Shown one piece after another: positions 27,763 through 37,035 of a stretch of DNA of 64,000 bases. Origin of the DNA: Bradymonadales bacterium (GTDB taxonomy: Bacteria > Myxococcota_A > Bradymonadia > JAFGEP01); NCBI GenBank assembly GCA_016931535.1, contig JAFGEP010000005.1, forward strand, positions 1 to 64,000, given 5' to 3'. Position 1 is the stretch's first letter, and each line of letters begins with the position of its first letter. The position numbers and the translations under genes were made by a program. Under the pieces are notes generated by a model that saw only the letters and a list, made by a program, of their open reading frames with translations, had not been told where the DNA came from and did not search any database.

Positions 27763-29070
27763 GTGTTGAGCAACAAGGCGAAGGTGTTTCGGGATCCGGT
27801 GCACGACATCATCTCCTACGAACGGGAAGGCGATTTCGGCCGATTGATGGTCTCTCTCATCGACACACCCGAGTTTCAACGATTGCGCTTCGTCCGCCAG
27901 CTGGGGCTGGCTTCCCTGGTGTTCCACGGTGCCGAGCACTCCCGCTTCGCCCACAGCATGGGGGTAGCCCACCTGGCCCGCCGCATCTTCGACCAGCTTC
28001 ATCCCGACACCCCCCACGACGACCCGGTTCGGGTTGCGACCATCGCAGCCGCCCTGCTGCACGACATCGGCCACGGTCCGTTCAGCCACGCCATGGAGCG
28101 GGTCTTCGGCATGAGCCACGAAAGCTACTCCTATGCCCTGATTGCCGACCCTTCCACCCGGCTCCACCAGGTCCTCTCGTTCTACGACCCCGATCTCCCC
28201 TTGCGGGTCGCCGGCTACTTCGAGAGCGCAACCCATCACTACACCAAGGCGATCGTCTCCAGCCAGATGGATGCCGACCGTTTCGACTACCTGTCGAGAG
28301 ACAGCCTGATGACCGGTGTCGAGGTGGGCCGCTACGACCTGGAACGGATCCTGTTGATGCTGGGCCATGACGAGCATGGCCTGCTGGCAGACGTGCGGGC
28401 CTACGAGGCGATCGAAGGGTACCTCATCGCCCGCTACCACATGTACCGATTGGTCTACTTCCACAAGGCGGTGCGGGCCGCCGAGGTGATGCTGCAGCTG
28501 ATGTTCGAGCGGGCGAAAGACCTGATGAACAAAGGGGTAGCGGTGATCTCGGCCGACTCTCTGCTGGGCCGCCTGATGTGTGGTGAACGGCTGCCTGCCG
28601 CCGACTACTGCCAGCTCTCCGAGATCGACAGCTGGGCCCAGATCCGATCCTGGTCCCGCCATCCCGACCCGATCCTGGCCGACCTGGCCGGCTCGCTGTT
28701 TGAACGAAGGCTCTTTCGCTCCCTGGAGCAAACGATTGAAAGCCCGGACCATCAACGGGAGATCGAGCGCCTGGAGGAGCTCGTCCGGGAGCGCCTGACC
28801 CCTGAACAGCGGTACCTGTTCGTGGTCGATGTGGCCCAGGACCAGCCCTACAAGCCGTACTGGCCGGGGCAGACCCTGGTTGGCGGCGCCATCCGCATCC
28901 GCGACCGGCAGGGAACCCTGTTCGCCATCGAGCAACGAAGCCCCATCGTCGAGACCCTGGCCCGCGCCAGCTACCGCCTGCGCCGCTGGTGCTTCCACCG
29001 CCAGCTGGAACCCCTGGTCCACCAGGTCCTGCCCGCCGGCCCACCAAAAACGGGAACGCCCATCCACTAG
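27763..29070 (+). CDS. HD-domain phosphohydrolase, dNTPase/SAMHD1-like
   Basis: The 435-residue protein has the metal-binding HD signature: RFAHSMG (H64), LLHDIGHGPFSHAME (H100, D101) and QMDADRFDYLSRDS later. The arrangement AEHSRFAHSMGVAHLARRI and the size fit dGTPase/SAMHD1-type nucleotide hydrolases. Other HD hydrolases are possible. Translation starts at a GTG after AAGGAG; the adjacent TTG is a possible alternative. It is monocistronic and divergent from the hydrolase at 26944. Confidence 0.85.
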   Translation: MLSNKAKVFRDPVHDIISYEREGDFGRLMVSLIDTPEFQRLRFVRQLGLASLVFHGAEHSRFAHSMGVAHLARRIFDQLHPDTPHDDPVRVATIAAALLHDIGHGPFSHAMERVFGMSHESYSYALIADPSTRLHQVLSFYDPDLPLRVAGYFESATHHYTKAIVSSQMDADRFDYLSRDSLMTGVEVGRYDLERILLMLGHDEHGLLADVRAYEAIEGYLIARYHMYRLVYFHKAVRAAEVMLQLMFERAKDLMNKGVAVISADSLLGRLMCGERLPAADYCQLSEIDSWAQIRSWSRHPDPILADLAGSLFERRLFRSLEQTIESPDHQREIERLEELVRERLTPEQRYLFVVDVAQDQPYKPYWPGQTLVGGAIRIRDRQGTLFAIEQRSPIVETLARASYRLRRWCFHRQLEPLVHQVLPAGPPKTGTPIH

Positions 29071-29179
29071 CACCAGTCGACGCCATCAGGGTGCGGATGG
29101 CCCAAACCGCTTGCAGGAACGGACCTTCTGGGATATGACCCCCTACTGTCCACCCAGCTCAAACAGCGAGGAACCGTAG

Positions 29180-30355
29180 ATGGCAGACGGAACATCCAAG
29201 TCGAAGAAAGCAGCATCCAAGCAGAAGAGCCAGGAACCGACGGCCCAGGAGCCCAAGAAAACCGGGCGTCTGCACCTGTTCACCGGCTTCCCGGGGTACC
29301 TGGCCCACCACCTGGTCCAGGTGCTTTTCTCCCGGTATCCGGATGACCGACTGGTCGCCCTGGTGCAGCCCCACCTGGAGCAGTACGCCGGCGAGATGAT
29401 CGACCAGATCGACCGCAAGGTACCCGGCTTCAAAGAGAGAGCTCGGATCATCACCGGTGACATCACTCAGCGCCACCTCGGCCTGGAGGAACCGCTGTAC
29501 CAGGAGCTCACCGGCGAGGTGAACCAGGTCTGGCACCTGGCCGCCATCTATGATCTGGCGGTGCGAGAGCAGCTCGCCTACCGGGTCAACGTCCTGGGAA
29601 CCGCCAATATCCTCGATTTCTGCCAGGCGTTGCCCTCCGGCAAGCAGCTCAACTACGTCTCCACCTGCTATGTCTCTGGCGACAGGACCGGGCTGATCCT
29701 GGAGTCCGAGCTGGACGAGGGACAGGGGTTCAAAAACCACTACGAATCGACCAAGGCCCGCGCCGAGATGGAGGTCCAACGGCGCCGGGACCGCATCCCG
29801 TCCGTCATCTTCCGGCCCGGCATCGTCGTGGGAGACTCACGGACCGGAGAAACTGACAAGTACGACGGCCCCTACTACCTGATCAAGATGCTGCTGAACC
29901 TTCCCGACTGGATGCCGATGGTCAACGTCGGCAAGGGAGAAGCCTTCGTCAACATCACCCCGCTGGATTTCACCATCGACGCCATGGTGGCGATCTCGCA
30001 ACAGCCGGGGGCAACCGGCAAGGTCTATCAGCTGGCCGACCCCAATCCCATGAGCTCTGCGGAGATCATGTCGTCGATCCTGCGGACCCTGGGAAGGCGT
30101 CCCCCGATTCTCTCCGTCCCCGGCGACCTGCTCGAGTCGGCCCTCAAGATTCGCTCGGTGCGAAGGCTGATGGGGATGCCCCGCGAGGTGATCGTCTACT
30201 TCAACCACGATGCCCGTCATGATCCCTCCAACACCTTGCAGGCGCTGGAAGGAACCGGCATCTCCTGTCCCCACCTGTCGAGCTACATGGATGTCCTGGT
30301 CGATTTCGTGAAGAAAAACCCCCACAAGGACTTCCTCGACCGCCGCCGGCTCTGA
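29180..30355 (+). CDS. Extended SDR reductase, fatty acyl-CoA/thioester reductase-like
   Basis: The 391-residue protein opens with a 28-residue Lys/Gln-rich tail, then the nucleotide-binding TGFPGYLAHHLV (35-46) and WHLAAIYDLAV. The catalytic motif YESTK lies near residue 190. The domain wording (GEVNQVWHLAA, YVSTCYVSGD) resembles the NAD-binding male-sterility branch that includes fatty acyl-CoA reductases and carboxylic-acid reductase R-domains. A role in lipid metabolism is likely but the substrate is unknown. A GAGGAAC site precedes the ATG. It converges with the lipoprotein gene at 30359 with 3 bases between. Confidence 0.8.
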   Translation: MADGTSKSKKAASKQKSQEPTAQEPKKTGRLHLFTGFPGYLAHHLVQVLFSRYPDDRLVALVQPHLEQYAGEMIDQIDRKVPGFKERARIITGDITQRHLGLEEPLYQELTGEVNQVWHLAAIYDLAVREQLAYRVNVLGTANILDFCQALPSGKQLNYVSTCYVSGDRTGLILESELDEGQGFKNHYESTKARAEMEVQRRRDRIPSVIFRPGIVVGDSRTGETDKYDGPYYLIKMLLNLPDWMPMVNVGKGEAFVNITPLDFTIDAMVAISQQPGATGKVYQLADPNPMSSAEIMSSILRTLGRRPPILSVPGDLLESALKIRSVRRLMGMPREVIVYFNHDARHDPSNTLQALEGTGISCPHLSSYMDVLVDFVKKNPHKDFLDRRRL

Positions 30356-30358
30356 TCG

Positions 30359-32467
30359 TCAGTAGAGAATCTCGACCCCTCCCAAGACCAGCGGCATCGG
30401 TTCTTCTCCCTGCATGGTGATCGGCGCCTCCAGAAGCTGTGCATCCGTCTGCACCTCCAAGGAGACCTCACGCCGATAGGCGGTGGCGGCAACCAGGTGT
30501 ACCAGAATACCGAAGTCCAACTGGTCGTCAGCCAGCTCGATCGAAAGAGGAAGGTCCGGGGCGAGCTCACCCGCCTCGACCCGTCGGGACAGCTCCCGGT
30601 ACAGCGCCAGGTAGGGCGATCGGTGGCGGCGTTCCACCTGGAACAGCTCCTCTGGATCTTCCTGGCCGCCACCGCCCCGCAAGAGCACCAGCCGACCGTC
30701 TCCGACGCGAAGACGCAGGTCGGCCGGCCGTTCCGCCGAGCGGAAAGGTAGGGGCAGCACGCCGATCCGTTCCCCCTGACCGAGCAGGACCAAGAATAGT
30801 GGCCGGCACTGTGCCTGGAGCAGGGTAGCCACCACCGGTTTCAGGGTATCCATGTAGGTCGAGCTGTCCACCAGCAGGGTCGCGCAGATCAGGCACTCCC
30901 CATTCGAACCGGCTTCGCCGCCTCCAGACACCGGCTGCGCCACCGCCGTGATCCAGCTCGTCCGCTCCATCCACCGCCTGGCTTCAACCAACGCGTTGGC
31001 CAGATCGGGGATTCGCCCCGCTTCCACCTGCTGGGGTTCCAGGCGGTTCATCGAGGAAAAGGGGACCACACGACGCCCCGGAAAGTGATAGCCCTCCTCC
31101 AGCTCCGCATAGCTTACCCGATAGCCCGATTCCCCGCGCTCCAGCCGGAGGTGAGGGTTGACCCCCAGGTATATCCCATCGCTGTGCATGGTGATGAGCA
31201 GCGGATTGTCCAGGTATGGCTCGGCAGGTAATCCCTCTTGAGGCAGTCCCTTGATCCACGGCAGCTCCAGCCGGGGATCGGTTCGATAGGCGGCCGGGGT
31301 CAGGGAGGAGGAGACCGCACTCGAGAGCACCCGCTCCGAAAGCTCGGCCATCAGGTCTCCAGACAGCACGGAGAGTGGCTCGCCCGCACCCCGTTCACTC
31401 TCGATCTCCCCGAGGAGCCGCCCCATGAAGGAGAGAAAGGTCAGGTCGAGGTAGATCGCCTCATCCAGCAGCACCACACCTCCGACCTGCGGGAGGCCAA
31501 AGTACTCCGCTCCGCAAGCGCGAACCAGCTCGTACCCGATGTCCATCGGGGTCGGATCCCAGGCTGGCGATCGCGACGTTTCGGCGATCGCCTCCCCTGC
31601 TTCTGGCGCCGCCTCTGGTTCCGACGACTGGATCGATGCGGAGAGGTCGCTTTCCACCTCATCCTCGATCCACTCCGCCGCCGGTTCCCCCGTGATCACG
31701 GCCTCGGCCACTTGCCTGCTGGGCAGACGGGCGCACCAGTAGCCACAAGCCTCCGCCAGCTCGTCGAGGTCCTGTGGGGTCCCCCCCTGGCACAACCACC
31801 CGAAATCGCGGATGAATGTGGGTCCCAAAGCCTGCACTCGATCACCCGACCAGGGTCCAGGGCGACAAGCCAGCGTTGTGGCTAGCAGCAGTCGTAAACG
31901 CGGAGTGGAGGAGACCTCGTCGCGCCAGCGCCTGAAAAATGCCGGCGCATCCAGATCCCACGGCCGCACATCGAACAGCTCTTCGACCAGCGAAAGCTGC
32001 CTTTCGTGCACACCGGCCCGCTGGTAGTCCCCCAGCACCCAAGCTTTCAGCGCCTCTGAGACAAGAGAGAGGCTCTCGTCGTCGGGTCCGCGGTCGAACA
32101 CCTCCGGCATATCCACCCGCTCCGCCAGAAATTCCAGCACCGAAGCAGCCGCCTCGTCATCCATTCCAACGGCCATCAGACCGAACAGCCACAGATCCAG
32201 CTGGGTATCGGCCCGAAACGCCAACCCGAATCGCACTTCATCCCCGCGGTTCCCATCGATCCAGTCGTCCAGCCTTTCCAGCCCTTCCGGGGTCTCCCCT
32301 TCCAGGTCGTATGGCCGGATCCGACCGCTGATCTGCTCCAGCTCCCGTCCACTTGGGCTGGCGGGATCTAGCCGCGTTCGTGAGCTCCAGGCACCAGGGC
32401 AACCGCCTGACAAGCTGGCTGCCACCAGTAGCAGCCACCAAAGTCCGCCCTTTCCCACTTTCGCCAT
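30359..32467 (-). CDS. Large lipoprotein with ExbD/TolR-like segments
   Basis: The 702-residue protein has a signal peptide and lipobox ending SGGC (near residue 26). The N-terminal third is helical and Asp/Glu-rich. Later parts contain NPLLITMHSDGIYLGVNPHL and LSIELADDQLDFGILVHLVA. These recall the periplasmic fold of ExbD/TolR proteins, which read 'I.v..dg.iyl' and 'D...ygvlv.l...a'. This similarity is from wording only. A GAGGAGG site lies 6 bases before the ATG. An in-frame extension upstream lacks features. It appears monocistronic. Confidence 0.7.
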   Translation of the reverse strand: MAKVGKGGLWWLLLVAASLSGGCPGAWSSRTRLDPASPSGRELEQISGRIRPYDLEGETPEGLERLDDWIDGNRGDEVRFGLAFRADTQLDLWLFGLMAVGMDDEAAASVLEFLAERVDMPEVFDRGPDDESLSLVSEALKAWVLGDYQRAGVHERQLSLVEELFDVRPWDLDAPAFFRRWRDEVSSTPRLRLLLATTLACRPGPWSGDRVQALGPTFIRDFGWLCQGGTPQDLDELAEACGYWCARLPSRQVAEAVITGEPAAEWIEDEVESDLSASIQSSEPEAAPEAGEAIAETSRSPAWDPTPMDIGYELVRACGAEYFGLPQVGGVVLLDEAIYLDLTFLSFMGRLLGEIESERGAGEPLSVLSGDLMAELSERVLSSAVSSSLTPAAYRTDPRLELPWIKGLPQEGLPAEPYLDNPLLITMHSDGIYLGVNPHLRLERGESGYRVSYAELEEGYHFPGRRVVPFSSMNRLEPQQVEAGRIPDLANALVEARRWMERTSWITAVAQPVSGGGEAGSNGECLICATLLVDSSTYMDTLKPVVATLLQAQCRPLFLVLLGQGERIGVLPLPFRSAERPADLRLRVGDGRLVLLRGGGGQEDPEELFQVERRHRSPYLALYRELSRRVEAGELAPDLPLSIELADDQLDFGILVHLVAATAYRREVSLEVQTDAQLLEAPITMQGEEPMPLVLGGVEILY

Positions 32468-32708
32468 CCGCGTACCTCCTCGAATCCAGCCTCCCCATCC
32501 CCCAGACCTCTTCACCCCCAGGCCCCCTTGACCACGACAGGATGGAGAATAATCGACCGGCCGGGTTGAGGCCACCCAGGTGAGTGAATGCATGCTCGAC
32601 CCTTCCAGAACGCAGAGATCTGCGTCGGTCAAGCAGGAAACCGGATGGTCTGTCAGAGAAAGGGAAAAAGGTGAGGAAGGGTTGGTGGAGGTGGCGTACC
32701 CGGAGCCT

Positions 32709-33458
32709 TTACGGCATCTGCGGGACAGAGGGCACCTCGGGCTCGCCGGGTACGGGGATGACCACTACCGACGGGACCTCCGGCACGTTCACCTCGATCA
32801 CCGAGCTTTCCGTTCCTGGTACTGGAGGCAGACCTTCGATCGGCGGAACGACGATCTCGGTCGGCACCTCGATGGTCGTCGGCGTCACCATCAGGGTATA
32901 GGCAGCGGGGCCCTCCTCGGTGCTGTAGTTGCCCACGAAGAGCTGGTAGGATCCCGGCTGCAGCTGGGCGGTGAGGCCCGGGTTCAGTCCCAGCATGTCA
33001 TCGTTGCAGAAGGGACCGCCGGGGCCCACGATGACCAGCGTGGTATCCGCCTCGGAGGTGACGGCGAAGGCCGCCGAGACCGGCTCGGACACCGTGAAGG
33101 TATGGTCCGGTGACGAGGCGATGTTACCCAGACACTCGGAACCGTAGAGGGTGCTGGCATCGATGTTGCCTCCCGAACGACCGTTCTGGGTGATCGGCAC
33201 GAAGTTGGGGGCCAGCGCAAAAGTCTGGCCAGCGGGCGCCGGAACCTCGGGAGCCGCTGTGGGCTCGGGGGCCACCGGGGCTGCCGTGGGCTCGGCCGTG
33301 GGCGTCCCGGTGGACGCCTGGGTGGCTTCTGTCGTTGTCGGGGTTGTCTCCTGGCCCTGCGGCTCAGCTTCTTTCTTGTCGCAGGCGGCAAGAAGCAAAA
33401 CACTGACCACGACCATCAAGAGACCATAACGTCTCTCTCGCTGTGTGCACCTGTACAT
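32709..33458 (-). CDS. Lipoprotein with PPC-like domain and Pro/Thr/Glu-rich linkers
   Basis: The 249-residue protein has lipobox LLAAC followed by a low-complexity Pro/Thr/Ala/Glu linker of about 50 residues. A compact domain of about 100 residues follows (DHTFTVSEPVSAAFAVTSEA, LQPGSYQLFVGNYSTEEGPA) resembling bacterial pre-peptidase C-terminal (PPC) beta-sandwiches. A Val/Pro-rich tail ends it. The layout suggests a cell-surface adhesion or carbohydrate-associated protein. A GAGGAG site precedes the ATG at 33458. The 241 bases between its stop and the next gene's start (32468-32708) show nothing I can name. Confidence 0.7.
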   Translation of the reverse strand: MYRCTQRERRYGLLMVVVSVLLLAACDKKEAEPQGQETTPTTTEATQASTGTPTAEPTAAPVAPEPTAAPEVPAPAGQTFALAPNFVPITQNGRSGGNIDASTLYGSECLGNIASSPDHTFTVSEPVSAAFAVTSEADTTLVIVGPGGPFCNDDMLGLNPGLTAQLQPGSYQLFVGNYSTEEGPAAYTLMVTPTTIEVPTEIVVPPIEGLPPVPGTESSVIEVNVPEVPSVVVIPVPGEPEVPSVPQMP

Positions 33459-33605
33459 GGCATTACTCCTCTTGTGTCGAACCATTGGGTTGGATGCATG
33501 TCTACCGTAGGGCTGGACGATACCGGTCTTTGCACAAGCACGCAACGCCTTTGTTGGTCGCCAACAGAAAAAGCCTGTAGTTTCGGGTAATTAGGTGGTA
33601 AGCAG

Positions 33606-33833
33606 ATGGCCATCCGGACCTGGGCAATCCTGGTCGCTGGCTCCGCCCTCGCCTGGCTCATCTTTGCTTTCCGTCTCCAGGTTGCACCGGTAGCCGGTCT
33701 GGTACTGGCAGCCGGCCCCGGTGTAGGAGGATACTTGGGCATTCTGGCCACCATCCGCCAAAGCGAGCGCTGGAACCGGCGGGTTGTACTTTTTCATTGC
33801 GCCGCACTTGCTATTCGCCTGCTGTTGGGCTAG
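33606..33833 (+). CDS. Possible small membrane protein
   Basis: A 75-codon reading frame encodes an almost wholly hydrophobic product. It has three candidate helices: TWAILVAGSALAWLIFAFRL, VAPVAGLVLAAGPGVGGYLG, and a shorter last one. AGGTGG lies about 8 bases upstream of the ATG. No family is recognised and the frame could be chance in GC-rich DNA. It lies between divergent lipoprotein genes. Confidence 0.35.
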   Translation: MAIRTWAILVAGSALAWLIFAFRLQVAPVAGLVLAAGPGVGGYLGILATIRQSERWNRRVVLFHCAALAIRLLLG

Positions 33834-33982
33834 TGGCCTTTCTGGGTTGCAGCGCCTGCAGAGCTGGATCTCGCCTATCGGGCAAGTGTCGGGCGGGTCG
33901 GAGCGGCGTGAGGGTTCGGGTCGTCAGGACCAGATCGGGGCCTGTTGCAGACGCACGACAAACACCAGGAGCATATCACACC

Positions 33983-36082
33983 ATGATCATCACGCGCCGT
34001 TGGGTTCCCATCTGTTTCGGCCTCGCGCTTGCCGCCACCTTACTCTTGGCAAGCGGGCTGACCTCCTGCACCGTGGATGCCGACGACCAGCCAGAAGATG
34101 TCAGCCCCGATGGCGAGATCGATCTGGACTCGGGAACGGACGTCGATGCCCTGATCGACTCCGGCTCAGATATCGAGGAGGTGGGCGAGGTCGACCAGGC
34201 GCTCGACCTGACACCGGATACGGCTGAGACGACCGATCTGCCGGCGGAGACCGATCAGGAAGAACCCGTCGATCCGAATGCGCTCCACCCCCGCTTCGAC
34301 CCCGAGGGAGCGGGCTTCTTCCGGATGCCCTGGCCCTCCGACTACCGGAGGGATGAAAACGGACACCTCCTCCTGGATGACTTCCCTCAAGCCACCCATT
34401 TCATGGTGGAGCTCTACGTAACGAGCGCCGAGCGCAATCTGACCGGCTTCAGCACCATGCCGGTGGTCTATGTCGGCTTCGACCGGGATCCCACTGCCGC
34501 CTCGCTTCCCGAGCCGGCCGAGACCCTTTCGTCCTCCTCGCCCGTGCAGCTTGTGGACGTCAGCCTGGAGGGCTGTGGGGAGCGCATCCCCATCGAGGTC
34601 CACTTCGAGATCGAGGGAGATCCGTTTCTCGACCCCAACACCCTGAAGGCGGCCCCCGTGCCCGGATTCGTGCTGGCTCCCGACAGGCCCTATGCCCTGG
34701 TGATCCTGCGCAGCTTCGGCGCCGAGGCCGACCTGGTGACCTCCCCGCCCGAACTCTTCAGCCAGATCCTCGGGGACACGGCGGAAAGCACCGCTCTGGC
34801 CGCCACCTACACCCCGCTGCTCGACTGCGCCGAGACCGCCGGCATCGACCTGGACGAGGTGGCCATGGCCACCGTGTTCACCACCCAGAACCCCACCGAC
34901 GAGTGTCGCAAGATGCGTAACCAGGTGGCCGATCCTGCACAAACGGCGGCACCGGTGGTCACCGGCTGGAGCTACTCCGAAGAGGGCTCCCGCGACAACG
35001 AGTTTGACACCTATATCGGACGATACCAGACCCCCATCTTCCAGGAGGGAACCACCCCCTACGCCATCACCGGCGGAGGGCTGGTCTTGGACGAGGAGGG
35101 GGAGCCCGTGGTGCAGCGCTGGGAGGAGGTGCGCTTCGCCTTGTCGTTCCCGCTCCAGGGATCCTCCCCCTATCCGGTCATGATCTGGGAGCCGGGCACA
35201 GGCGACGGCCTGTTGGAGTACACCCAGTACTCCATGATGCGAGATGGGCTTGCCGCGGGTTTCGCCATCGCCTCCTTCGAACCCCAGTTTCACGGGACCC
35301 GTTCGGGTACTACCGCCGAACCCGTGCTGCACTCCTTCAACTACCTCAATCCCGAGGCGGGCAGGACGGGCTTTCGCCAGCAGGCGGTAGACACCGCCTA
35401 CTTCGTCCGGGTGGTCCGAGAGGCACTGGACGAACTGCCGAACCTGCCCGCTCTCGACACCACCACCCTGCTATACGCTGGCCATTCCCAGGGGGCGATC
35501 GTGGGCGGGTTGATCGCCGGGGTGGAGACCGAGCTCGTCGCCTATGGAATCAACGGGATCGGAGCCTACTTGTCGATCACCATCATCGAGCGCAAAACTC
35601 CCCAGGACATCAACTCGGAGATCACCAGCCTTTTGGGGTTGTCAAACCCGCTGGATCAGTTCCATCCGGTGGTCGCCTTGGCTCAACTTTTAGGTGACGT
35701 GGTCGATCCCATCAACTATGCCCCCTTCTGGAGGGGCTGGGAGGATCACCCGGAGGGAAACAGCCTGTTTCTGACCAACGGAATGCACGATGCGACTACC
35801 CCCCTGCGAGGCCTGAACGCCATGACTATTTCCGGAGGTGTCCAACCCATCGATCCGCCCGGGTGGGATGTGGACCCCTTCGATGTCTGGGAGATGGAGC
35901 CGGCCGAGCTGCCCATCCAGGGGAATACCCTGTCCTTTGGAGGAAACGAGCTGACCATCGCCACCGAGCTGGTCGCCGAGACCGGTCATTCGACCATCTA
36001 CCAACGCCCGGAGGTGCGCGCCAGAGCGGTTCGCTTCTGGCTTTCGGCCCTCCAAGGAGTCCCCGCACTGACGGCGGAGTGA
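33983..36082 (+). CDS. Secreted alpha/beta-hydrolase lipoprotein, copy 1
   Basis: The 699-residue protein has a signal peptide with lipobox LTSC (C29). About 70 residues rich in Asp, Glu and Pro follow, then a catalytic region. The nucleophile elbow GHSQG has Ser502; D603 in NGMHDATTP and H669 in TGHSTIY complete a plausible triad. MPWPSDYRR near residue 115 matches LPFPNDIRR of the paralogue at 37036, and both resemble the N-terminal part of bacterial virulence-factor-type lipases. It lies upstream of the HAD-like gene. Its substrate is unknown; an ester or lipid is likely. Confidence 0.78.
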   Translation: MIITRRWVPICFGLALAATLLLASGLTSCTVDADDQPEDVSPDGEIDLDSGTDVDALIDSGSDIEEVGEVDQALDLTPDTAETTDLPAETDQEEPVDPNALHPRFDPEGAGFFRMPWPSDYRRDENGHLLLDDFPQATHFMVELYVTSAERNLTGFSTMPVVYVGFDRDPTAASLPEPAETLSSSSPVQLVDVSLEGCGERIPIEVHFEIEGDPFLDPNTLKAAPVPGFVLAPDRPYALVILRSFGAEADLVTSPPELFSQILGDTAESTALAATYTPLLDCAETAGIDLDEVAMATVFTTQNPTDECRKMRNQVADPAQTAAPVVTGWSYSEEGSRDNEFDTYIGRYQTPIFQEGTTPYAITGGGLVLDEEGEPVVQRWEEVRFALSFPLQGSSPYPVMIWEPGTGDGLLEYTQYSMMRDGLAAGFAIASFEPQFHGTRSGTTAEPVLHSFNYLNPEAGRTGFRQQAVDTAYFVRVVREALDELPNLPALDTTTLLYAGHSQGAIVGGLIAGVETELVAYGINGIGAYLSITIIERKTPQDINSEITSLLGLSNPLDQFHPVVALAQLLGDVVDPINYAPFWRGWEDHPEGNSLFLTNGMHDATTPLRGLNAMTISGGVQPIDPPGWDVDPFDVWEMEPAELPIQGNTLSFGGNELTIATELVAETGHSTIYQRPEVRARAVRFWLSALQGVPALTAE

Positions 36083-36185
36083 TGCAGGCTGACGGCGAAA
36101 AACCCTGGGCTTACGGACACCCCGAAGTGATGGCCGACGCCCCTCAGGTGGAGCACTGGTAGAAACCACCAACCAGGAGGTCAAC

Positions 36186-36848
36186 ATGTCGGAGATCAAT
36201 CTCGTGCGACATCGGATCCGGACGGTGGCCTTTGGGTGGTCAGGAACGCTTCTGGACGAGCTGTCCGGGATGCAGGAGACCCTCGCCACCCTGGTCGGTC
36301 CCTTGCGGGGCAGGCTGGACCTCCGAGAGATGGCCGAGCACTGGTATGCTGAGCTGCGAGGGCTGTTCGAGGAACGCTACCTGGAGTGGTCCTACCTGGC
36401 CTGCGAGGCCCTCTCCACCACCTGTCTCCACTATGGGGTACCGGACCCCCAGGCGACGGAACGAGACATCCAGCGGTGGGTCCAGCGCTGGCCGCTCTAC
36501 GAAGACCACACCGCCCTGGGTCGCCTGGGACGGCGATACAAGTGCGCGCTCATCAGCCAGATGGATGGGGCGGCCCTGGCAACCTGTGTGTTGTCGGCCT
36601 CCCGCTCCTTCGACTACCTGATCTCCAGCGACCTGGCTCGAGCCTACAAGCCCTCCCCCGGATTCTTCAAGCTGATGCGGGTGCAGCTTAGACTGGACGA
36701 ACCCAACGAGCTGCTGGTGGTGTCAGCCAACCCCGAGCTGGACCTGGAACCGGCCCGTGCCGAGGGGTACCAGACGGCTCTCATCGTGCGCGACCCGGAT
36801 GATCCGGACACCAGCAACCTGGGGGAGATCATCCGACTGCTGGGCTGA
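36186..36848 (+). CDS. HAD-superfamily protein lacking the nucleophile aspartate
   Basis: The 220-residue protein has the size and helix order of haloacid-dehalogenase-like enzymes. In motif I, where FDxxGTL is expected, it reads FGWSGTL, so the catalytic Asp is Gly17. Motif III Lys (K155 in YKPSPGFF) is present. Motif IV is altered to SANPELDLEPA. Without the nucleophile, normal phosphatase or dehalogenase chemistry is not expected. A strong AGGAGG site precedes the ATG. It lies between two paralogous hydrolase lipoproteins and could be a regulatory or binding form. It has no signal peptide. Confidence 0.82.
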   Translation: MSEINLVRHRIRTVAFGWSGTLLDELSGMQETLATLVGPLRGRLDLREMAEHWYAELRGLFEERYLEWSYLACEALSTTCLHYGVPDPQATERDIQRWVQRWPLYEDHTALGRLGRRYKCALISQMDGAALATCVLSASRSFDYLISSDLARAYKPSPGFFKLMRVQLRLDEPNELLVVSANPELDLEPARAEGYQTALIVRDPDDPDTSNLGEIIRLLG

Positions 36849-37035
36849 AACCCGATTTCCCGGTTTCTCCAGATTGCCTGCCCCACAAGCGGGCCGCTCC
36901 TTTCTCAACGGGTTTCTTCTCGACCGTCCCCCGCTCGCCTTGGATGGGAAAATCCCCTATACTTCCCTGCGCTCAAGGAAACGACCGGGATCCTGTCGAT
37001 CGCCGGTTGTGGTTTCCGATGCCAGGGAGGATACC

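Noticed and set aside
33459..33605. tRNA- or riboswitch-like structure between divergent lipoproteins
   Set aside because: No cloverleaf, TPsiC-like GGTTCRA or strong stem was found on either strand.
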